A stretch of DNA of 11,793 nucleotides from an uncultured Eubacteriales bacterium (GTDB taxonomy: Bacteria; Bacillota; Clostridia; Oscillospirales; Oscillospiraceae): contig UQXG01000067.1 in NCBI GenBank assembly GCA_900544945.1, positions 1 through 11,793 of the forward strand. Direction: 5' to 3'. Of the stretch, positions 6,167-11,793 are shown one piece after another. The translations under genes and the position numbers were made by a program. The notes under the pieces are model-generated. The model was not told the origin of the DNA and searched no databases. It was given only the letters and a program-made list of their open reading frames with translations. Position 1 is the stretch's first letter; each line of letters starts with the position of its first letter.

Positions 6167-9100
6167 CTTTCCGTTTTTCATGGCGTAGAACGCCTCGATC
6201 TGAGCCTGCTCGCTGTCCTCGCCCTTCTCTTCCATCTGGGCGATCAGCCGGAGCATTTTGTCGTAGTCGTGGGGCAGCACCTTCTTGAACTTGTGCAGAT
6301 ATTCCCCGAAATGCTCCAGAATTTCCTTGCCTCTGGGAGAGCCGGTAAGCTCCACATGCTCCCGAATCAGCTCTTTCAGAAGGGATACGTCATACTTGTG
6401 CTCCACCGGCTCCAGGGACACCATGTCCTTGTTCACCTGCTGGTAGAAGTCCCAGTTTTCGTCCAGCACATAGGCAATGCCGCCGCTCATGCCCGCCGCG
6501 AAATTCTTGCCGGTTTTGCCCAGCACCACCACGGTGCCGCCGGTCATGTACTCGCAGCCGTGGTCACCCACGCCTTCCACCACTGCTGTTGCGCCGGAAT
6601 TTCGGACACAGAACCGCTCCCCCGCCACGCCGCTGATAAAGGCCTTGCCGCCGGTAGCGCCGTAGAGCGCCACATTGCCGATGACGATGTTTTCGCTCCG
6701 GTCATAGGTCACGTTCTCCGGGGGATAGACGATGATCTTGCCCCCGGACAGGCCCTTGCCCAGGTAGTCGTTGCTGTCTCCCACCAGCTCCAGGGTCAGT
6801 CCCTTGGGCGCAAACGCGCCGAAGCTCTGACCGCCGTAGCCGGTGCAGCGCACCCGGAAAGTGTCGTCGGGCAGAGAATTGCCGAATTTTGCGGTGATTT
6901 CACTGCCGAAAATGGTGCCGAAGGCCCGGTCGGTGTTGCCCACGGTGACCCGGATTTCCGCGGGATTGGGCTTTGCCATGTCGAAGCTCTTCTTGAACCG
7001 CTTCATGAGCACCTTCATATCCGGGGTCTGATCGAGCGCAAAGTCATAGACCGCCTCCGGGGCAAAGTGGACGTTGGAATCGGAAACCAAGGGATTGTGC
7101 AGCAGGGCGGACAAATCCATTTCGCTTGCCCGGGAGCCGGGAGCGGCGGGACGGACTTTCAGCAAATCCGTACGGCCAACCAGTTCCTCTACCGTGCGCA
7201 CGCCCAGCTTCGCCATATATTCCCGAAGCTCCTGAGCCATGAAGCGCATGAAGTTCATAATGTACTCAGGCTTGCCCCGGAATTTCTTCCGAAGCTCCGG
7301 GTTCTGGGTGCAGATGCCCATGGGGCAGGTGTCCAGGTTGCACACCCGCATCATCACGCAGCCCATAGAAACCAGTGGGCCCGTGCCGAAGCCGAATTCC
7401 TCGGCACCCAGCATGGCGGCGATGGCCACATCCCGACCGCTCATAAGCTTGCTGTCCGCCTCAATACGCACCCGGGAGCGCAGACCGTTCAGAATCAGGC
7501 ATTGGTGAGCCTCGGCGATGCCCAGCTCCCAGGGTAGCCCCGCATTGTGGATGGAATTGTAGGGTGCCGCCCCGGTGCCCCCGTCAAAGCCGGAGATCAG
7601 GATGACCTCCGCACCGGCCTTGGCAACGCCGGCGGCGATGGTGCCCACGCCCGCCTCGCTGACGAGCTTGACGTTAATGGCCGCATGACGGTTGGCGCAT
7701 TTCAGATCGTAAATCAGCTGAGCCAAGTCCTCAATGGAATAGATGTCGTGGTGGGGCGGCGGCGAAATCAGCCCCACGCCGGTGGTAGAATTCCGGCACT
7801 TGGCGACCCAGGGATAGACCTTGCCGCCGGGAAGCTGGCCGCCCTCGCCGGGCTTGGCACCCTGAGCCATTTTGATCTGGATTTCCTTGGCGGAAACCAG
7901 ATATTTGCTGGTCACGCCGAACCGGGCGGAGGCCACCTGCTTGATAGCGCTGTTGCGCTCGGTGCCGTACCGCTCCTCGGCTTCGCCGCCCTCACCGGTG
8001 TTGGACTTGCCGCCAAGCCGGTTCATGGCAATGGCCATGCACTCGTGGGCTTCCTGGGAAAGGGCACCGTAGCTCATGGCGGCGGTCTTGAACCGCTTCA
8101 CGATGGACTCCACGCTCTCCACTTCCTCGATGGGCACGCCCTCGGCAGGATAGTTAAAGTCCAGCAGACTTCTCAGGTGCATATCGTCCCCGGCCTCGTT
8201 GGCCGCGGCGGCGGTGTACTGCTTGAATTTGCCGTAATCCTCCGTCCACACCGCCTGTTGAAGCAGATGGATGGTCTGGGGATTGTACAGGTGCTGCTCG
8301 GCTCCGGTACCGCCCCGGAATTTGTGAGTCCCGATGCTGGGCAGATCCATGTAAATGTCCAGACCCAGCGGGTCGAAGGCCTGCCGGTGCCGATCCTCCA
8401 GATCCTTCTGGATGTCGTCCATGGTAATGCCGCCCACCCGGCTGGTGGTGTTGGTAAAATACTTGTCAACGACGCTTTCGCTGATGCCCACGGCCTCGAA
8501 AATCTGGCTGCCCTGGTAGGATTGGATGGTGGAAATGCCCATTTTCGAGGCGATTTTCACAATGCCCGCCAGCACCGCCTTGTTGTAGTCGCTGACGGCG
8601 GCGTAGTAATCCTTTTCCAGCATACCGCTCTGGATCAGGCTTCCGATGCTCTCCTGGGCAAGGTAGGGATTGATGGCGCAGGCGCCATAGCCCAGTAGCG
8701 TAGCAAAGTCGTGAACCAGCCTTGGCTCGCCGCTTTCCAGAATCAAGGCCATGGCCGTGCGCTTGCGAGTTCGCACCAGATATTTGGATACCGCACCCAC
8801 TGCCAGCAGACTGGGAATGGCCACATGGTATTCATCGATTTCCCGGTCGGACAGAATCAGAATGTTGGCTCCGTCCCGATAGGCCCGGTCAACATCCACA
8901 AAGAGCCGCTCGATGGCCTTTTCCAGGGAGGTGTTCTTATAGTAGCAGATGGAAACCGTCTCCACCTGGAATCCGGGCACATCCATGGACTTGATGCGAA
9001 GAAGGTCGGTTTCCGTGAGGATGGGGTTGTCGATTTTCAGCATCTTGCAGTTGTCCGCCTTCTCTTCCAAAAGGTTACCCTGCGCACCGGCGTAGACCGT

Positions 9101-10705
9101 GGTGGAAGTGATGACCTGCTCCCGGAGGGCGTCAATGGGCGGGTTCGTCACCTGGGCGAACATTTGCTTGAAGTAGTCAAACAGCGGCGGATGGGTGTGG
9201 CTGAGCGCCGCCAGGGGGGTGTCGCTGCCCATGGCTCCGGCAGGCTCGCCGCCGTTTTTCGCCATTTGCAGCAGAATATTGTTCACATCCTCATAGCGGT
9301 AGCCGAAGGCCTTTTGCAGCCGCACCAGCTCCTCGTGGCTGGGGGCTGTCACCTTCTGATTGGGCACCTTTAAGTCCGTCAGATTCACCAGGTTCCGATC
9401 CAGCCACTCACCGTAGGGCTGACGACCGGCGTAGTCCGCCTTCAGCTCCTCGTCGTCCACCAGTCTTCCCTTGACGGTGTCCACCAGCAGCATTTTGCCC
9501 GGACGGAGCCGGTCTTTACGGAGAATGATTTCCTGGGGAATGTCCAGCACGCCCACCTCGCTGGAGAGAATCAGCCGTCCGTCATTTGTGATGTAATACC
9601 GGCTGGGCCGCAGGCCGTTCCGGTCGAGAACCGCGCCCATCACGTCGCCGTCGCTGAACAGGATCGAGGCTGGGCCGTCCCAAGGCTCCAGCATGGTGGC
9701 GTAGTACTGGTAGAAGTCCCGCTTCTTGGGATCCATGCTCCGGTTGTTGCTCCAAGGCTCCGGAATGGTCACCATGACGGCCAGAGGCAGCTCCATGCCG
9801 TTCATGAGCAGAAATTCCAGAGTATTATCCAGCATGGCCGAGTCCGAGCCCCCCTGGTTGACGATGGGCAAGACCTTCGTCATATCGTCCTTCAGGTACT
9901 TACTGCTGATGGTCTCCTCCCGAGCCAGCATGGTATCGACGTTTCCTCGGATGGTGTTGATTTCGCCGTTGTGAAGAATGTAGCGGTTGGGGTGAGCCCG
10001 GTTCCAGCTGGGAGCGGTGTTGGTGGAGAACCGACTGTGCACCATGCCGATGGCGGTCTCGTAGTCCTCGTCCTGCAAGTCCAGGTAAAACAGCCGCAGC
10101 TCCTTCACCAGGAACATGCCCTTGTAGACGATGGTTCGGCTGGACAGGCTGCACACATAGGTGCCCTGGCTGGACTGCTCGAAGACCCGGCGCACCACAT
10201 ACAGCCGCCGGTCAAAGTCGATGCCCTTGTTCATCCGGGGCGGCTTGCCCACGAAGGCCTGCCAGATGCTGGGCATACAGCTTCTGGCCTTATGACCCAG
10301 CACCTCCGGGCACACAGGCACCTGCCGCCAGCCCAGGAAGGGCAGTCCTTCCTTCTTGCAGATGATTTCGAATAGCTTTTTCGCCTGGTTCCGGGGCAGC
10401 TCCTCCTGGGGGAAGAAGAACATACCCACGCCGTACTCCCGTTCGCCGCCCAGAGTGATTCCCAGGGGGGCGGCAACCTTCTGAAAGAATTTGTGGCCGA
10501 TCTGGACTAAAATGCCCACGCCGTCGCCGGTTTTGCCCTCGGCATCCTTGCCCGCCCGGTGCTCCAGATGCTCCACGATCTGCAGCGCGTCGTCCATGGT
10601 CTTGTGGCTTTTCCGACCCTGGATGTCCACCACCGCGCCAATGCCGCAGTTGTCGTGCTCATACCGGGGGTCATACAGGCCTGCCGGCCCGGAGTAATTG
10701 TCCAT
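6164..10705 (-). CDS. gltB: Glutamate synthase [NADPH] large (alpha) subunit
   Basis: The 1513-residue protein is a complete bacterial GltB, called gltA in Bacillus. In order it shows: a class-II glutamine amidotransferase domain beginning at C20 (HDNCGIGAVVDI), with HSRFSTNTAPSW near 225 and NGEIN near 248; a central domain (about 440-720); the FMN-binding synthase barrel (about 830-1200, with SYGALSQEAHE and NTGEGGE); and a C-terminal GXGXG beta-helix (about 1270-1480, with GGKAFISGVAGERFCVRNSG). The [3Fe-4S] cysteines are C1116, C1122 and C1127 in CVMMRVCNLDTCPMG. C20 is the expected catalytic nucleophile, so 19 residues would be removed as a short propeptide. The frame stays open to 10807, but that extension runs through the leader hairpin. 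ATG at 10703-10705 has GAGGG nearby and fits family N-termini. It is the first gene of gltB-gltD. Confidence 0.96.
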   Translation of the reverse strand: MDNYSGPAGLYDPRYEHDNCGIGAVVDIQGRKSHKTMDDALQIVEHLEHRAGKDAEGKTGDGVGILVQIGHKFFQKVAAPLGITLGGEREYGVGMFFFPQEELPRNQAKKLFEIICKKEGLPFLGWRQVPVCPEVLGHKARSCMPSIWQAFVGKPPRMNKGIDFDRRLYVVRRVFEQSSQGTYVCSLSSRTIVYKGMFLVKELRLFYLDLQDEDYETAIGMVHSRFSTNTAPSWNRAHPNRYILHNGEINTIRGNVDTMLAREETISSKYLKDDMTKVLPIVNQGGSDSAMLDNTLEFLLMNGMELPLAVMVTIPEPWSNNRSMDPKKRDFYQYYATMLEPWDGPASILFSDGDVMGAVLDRNGLRPSRYYITNDGRLILSSEVGVLDIPQEIILRKDRLRPGKMLLVDTVKGRLVDDEELKADYAGRQPYGEWLDRNLVNLTDLKVPNQKVTAPSHEELVRLQKAFGYRYEDVNNILLQMAKNGGEPAGAMGSDTPLAALSHTHPPLFDYFKQMFAQVTNPPIDALREQVITSTTVYAGAQGNLLEEKADNCKMLKIDNPILTETDLLRIKSMDVPGFQVETVSICYYKNTSLEKAIERLFVDVDRAYRDGANILILSDREIDEYHVAIPSLLAVGAVSKYLVRTRKRTAMALILESGEPRLVHDFATLLGYGACAINPYLAQESIGSLIQSGMLEKDYYAAVSDYNKAVLAGIVKIASKMGISTIQSYQGSQIFEAVGISESVVDKYFTNTTSRVGGITMDDIQKDLEDRHRQAFDPLGLDIYMDLPSIGTHKFRGGTGAEQHLYNPQTIHLLQQAVWTEDYGKFKQYTAAAANEAGDDMHLRSLLDFNYPAEGVPIEEVESVESIVKRFKTAAMSYGALSQEAHECMAIAMNRLGGKSNTGEGGEAEERYGTERNSAIKQVASARFGVTSKYLVSAKEIQIKMAQGAKPGEGGQLPGGKVYPWVAKCRNSTTGVGLISPPPHHDIYSIEDLAQLIYDLKCANRHAAINVKLVSEAGVGTIAAGVAKAGAEVILISGFDGGTGAAPYNSIHNAGLPWELGIAEAHQCLILNGLRSRVRIEADSKLMSGRDVAIAAMLGAEEFGFGTGPLVSMGCVMMRVCNLDTCPMGICTQNPELRKKFRGKPEYIMNFMRFMAQELREYMAKLGVRTVEELVGRTDLLKVRPAAPGSRASEMDLSALLHNPLVSDSNVHFAPEAVYDFALDQTPDMKVLMKRFKKSFDMAKPNPAEIRVTVGNTDRAFGTIFGSEITAKFGNSLPDDTFRVRCTGYGGQSFGAFAPKGLTLELVGDSNDYLGKGLSGGKIIVYPPENVTYDRSENIVIGNVALYGATGGKAFISGVAGERFCVRNSGATAVVEGVGDHGCEYMTGGTVVVLGKTGKNFAAGMSGGIAYVLDENWDFYQQVNKDMVSLEPVEHKYDVSLLKELIREHVELTGSPRGKEILEHFGEYLHKFKKVLPHDYDKMLRLIAQMEEKGEDSEQAQIEAFYAMKNGK

Positions 10706-10713
10706 ACTGTAAT

Positions 10714-10718
10714 CCCTC
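10714..10718 (-). promoter_or_regulatory. gltB ribosome site next to a perfect palindrome
   Basis: The minus strand reads GAGGG, 8 bases ahead of the ATG at 10705. It is weaker than the AGGAGG sites of the neighbours. The 14-bp palindrome ATTTCCCGGGAAAT (10721-10734) lies just 2 bases upstream, so folding there could affect ribosome access. Confidence 0.55.
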
Positions 10719-10768
10719 GCATTTCCCGGGAAATCCGCCGCCGCTGCCGAGGCCGGCCTTTTCCCGAA

Positions 10769-10817
10769 ATAAAAAGAGCGTCCCCAAAATGGACGCGAAA
10801 AGTCCAATTGGGAACGC
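10769..10817 (-). terminator. Terminator-like hairpin in the gltB leader (candidate attenuator)
   Basis: On the minus strand, the arm at 10802-10817 (GCGTTCCCAATTGGAC) pairs with 10778-10794 (GTCCATTTTGGGGACGC), with a small bulge and a G-U pair. The 7-base loop is followed by TCTTTTTATTT. It lies downstream of the gltB promoter and about 60 bases before the start codon, so a transcript made from that promoter must pass it. It could regulate gltB by premature termination. Alternatively it simply blocks read-through from the upstream exporter gene, if gltB has another start site. Confidence 0.7.
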
Positions 10818-10834
10818 CTTTGTTCTCGGGAAGT

Positions 10835-10863
10835 ATGATAGCATAAATTTCAGGAAATTACAA
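10835..10863 (-). promoter_or_regulatory. Sigma-A promoter of gltB-gltD
   Basis: On the minus strand, -35 TTGTAA (10858-10863), a 17-base spacer, and -10 TATCAT (10835-10840) preceded by TGC (extended -10). Transcription would start near 10828, giving a leader of about 120 bases before the gltB ATG that contains the terminator-like hairpin. Confidence 0.75.
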
Positions 10864-10915
10864 CCCAAAATTCCGCCTGGGAGGGATTTCTGTCTTTATC
10901 TGGTGGATTGCACAA

Positions 10916-10939
10916 AGGGCAGGCCGCACCAGGCCCCCT
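10916..10939 (-). terminator. Weak hairpin after the TauE/SafE gene
   Basis: On the minus strand, AGGGGGCC (10932-10939) can pair with GGCCTGCCCT (10916-10925) with a two-base bulge and a 6-base loop. It begins 6 bases after the stop codon but is followed only by TTG, so it would be an inefficient terminator at best. Confidence 0.3.
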
Positions 10940-10945
10940 CCTTCG

Positions 10946-11722
10946 TCAAAAATCGATGATGCCCAGCAGATTCAGCCCTACCTTCACAAACAGCAGTCCC
11001 AGCACCAGGAACATGATGCTGCGGATCTTGTCGCTGCCGCCTTTGATTGCGAACCGGGCTCCTACATAGTTGCCCGCCATGGAGCACAGCATGGCCGGAA
11101 TGCCCACGGAAAAGAGCAGGTCGCCGTCCAGGAAGAAAATCACCATGGAGGCAACATTGGAGGCAAGATTGGCAATTTTGGCGCAGCCGGAGGACTTGAG
11201 CAGGGTGTAGCCCAGCACCAGGGAGAAGCCGATGGCAAGGAAGGTGCCGGTGCCCGGGCCCACCAGACCGTCGTACAGGCCGATGATCAGACCGATGAGC
11301 AGGGACAGAAGCAGGGTCTGCCCCCGGGTCTTGGGGGGCTTTTCCACTTTCCCAAAGTCTCTGGCGAAGAACAGCACCACCGCCACCACCGGCAGCGCCG
11401 CCAGGACAATCATCTGCAAAACCTCCTCGTTGAGGTACACCGCCGCAGAGGTGCCCAGAGAAGAGCCGATCAGAGATCCCACCGCCGCGGGAATGGCGCA
11501 CAGCCAGTCCACATTGCCGGAAACGATGTACTTGTAGGAGGCCAGAGCGGTACCGCAGCCGTTGGCGAATTTATTGGTGCCCGCGGCGATCTTAATGGGC
11601 ACACCGGCAATCAGGTAGGCAGGCAGGGAAATCACGCCGCCGCCACCTGCCACAGAGTCCACAAAGCCCGCCAGGAAAATCAGAGGACAGACGATGACAA
11701 ACGTCCAGACAGTCGGGGTCAT
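10946..11722 (-). CDS. TauE/SafE family membrane exporter (sulfite exporter-like)
   Basis: The 258-residue integral membrane protein has about seven or eight hydrophobic helices in two related halves. The first half has the family motif GFVDSVAGGGGVISLPAYL, then GTNKFANGCGTALASYKY. The second half repeats the pattern as GLYDGLVGPGTGTFLAIGF, then SSGCAKIANLASNVASMV. A charged loop (ARDFGKVEKPPKTRGQ) joins the halves. Family members are linked to export of sulfite, sulfoacetate or other organosulfur or carboxylate anions, but the substrate cannot be read from sequence and no sulfur gene is nearby. The start is ATG at 11720-11722, with AGAAGG 7 bases upstream. An in-frame TTG at 11743 has no ribosome site. 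The gene has its own promoter and is followed by gltB after 240 bases, so it is probably not in the glutamate synthase operon. Confidence 0.9.
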   Translation of the reverse strand: MTPTVWTFVIVCPLIFLAGFVDSVAGGGGVISLPAYLIAGVPIKIAAGTNKFANGCGTALASYKYIVSGNVDWLCAIPAAVGSLIGSSLGTSAAVYLNEEVLQMIVLAALPVVAVVLFFARDFGKVEKPPKTRGQTLLLSLLIGLIIGLYDGLVGPGTGTFLAIGFSLVLGYTLLKSSGCAKIANLASNVASMVIFFLDGDLLFSVGIPAMLCSMAGNYVGARFAIKGGSDKIRSIMFLVLGLLFVKVGLNLLGIIDF

Positions 11723-11754
11723 AAAAATACCTTCTTTTTCCAAATTCGGCTATC

Positions 11755-11783
11755 AGTATACCATACCCATTTTCCTTTTTCTA
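11755..11783 (-). promoter_or_regulatory. Sigma-A promoter of the TauE/SafE gene
   Basis: On the minus strand, -35 TAGAAA (11778-11783), a 17-base spacer, and -10 TATACT (11755-11760) preceded by TGG (extended -10). Transcription would start near 11748, about 25 bases before the ATG. The -35 box is only a partial match. Confidence 0.65.
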
Positions 11784-11793
11784 TGGGAAAAAC

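Noticed and set aside
5156..8698. Two long plus-strand open frames (793 and 383 codons) opposite gltD and gltB
   Set aside because: The minus strand carries textbook GltB and GltD with all cofactor motifs. The opposite frames are His/Gly/Ala-rich and lack domains or ribosome sites; their length comes from codon bias.
10706..10807. N-terminal extension of gltB by 34 residues
   Set aside because: It would be translated through the leader hairpin and U-tract, with no ribosome site at its start. The shorter start fits the family propeptide length.
11723..11743. TTG start extending the TauE/SafE protein by 7 residues
   Set aside because: No ribosome site precedes the TTG, while AGAAGG is correctly spaced before the ATG at 11722.
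1..11793. CRISPR arrays, tRNA/rRNA genes, toxin-antitoxin, phage or defence modules
   Set aside because: No direct-repeat array, cloverleaf-like segment, or protein of these classes was recognised. The AAA+/VWA pair resembles NorQ/NorD machines more than known defence ATPases, and no defence effector is adjacent.

Overview
The window looks like chromosome from a GC-rich Gram-positive anaerobe of the Clostridia, probably Oscillospiraceae/Ruminococcaceae-like. This is inferred from strong AGGAGG-type ribosome sites, sigma-A promoters, one TTG start, the protein flavour, and a bacterial-type NADPH glutamate synthase. The species cannot be named from sequence alone. Most genes are on the minus strand. 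Only the partial gene at the left edge and a zinc-ribbon gene run on the plus strand. No tRNA, rRNA, CRISPR array, transposase, phage gene or recognised defence system was seen.

Layout from left to right. 1-444 (+) is the 3'-part of an MgtC/SapB-family membrane protein. It converges on the next operon across a near-perfect 50-bp palindrome (455-504). 509-3126 (-) is a two-gene operon, a MoxR/NorQ-type AAA+ ATPase followed by a NorD-like VWA protein, joined by an ATGA overlap and read from its own promoter. 3253-3837 (-) is xpt (xanthine phosphoribosyltransferase), with its own promoter and terminator and a leader too short for a purine riboswitch. Divergent from it, 4110-4625 (+) encodes a small zinc-ribbon protein with an acidic Ala/Glu/Pro tail. 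A shared hairpin terminator separates this gene from the convergent glutamate synthase operon gltB-gltD (4679-10705, -). gltB is preceded by a 240-bp gap holding a good promoter and, downstream of it, a terminator-like hairpin that could act as an attenuator. 10946-11722 (-) is a TauE/SafE-family membrane exporter with its own promoter close to the right edge.

Functionally, GltB and GltD form NADPH-dependent glutamate synthase, the main ammonium-assimilation step after glutamine synthetase. Xpt salvages xanthine. The AAA+/VWA pair resembles metal-centre or enzyme-remodelling machines (NorQ/NorD, CbbQ/CbbO), but no client enzyme is encoded beside it. The most interesting leads are the gltB leader hairpin, the client-less AAA+/VWA pair with an Asn in place of the Walker A Ser/Thr and a four-cysteine cluster in the VWA partner, and the long palindrome beside the MgtC gene. 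Most of the window is ordinary housekeeping DNA. I do not see a clearly new system.
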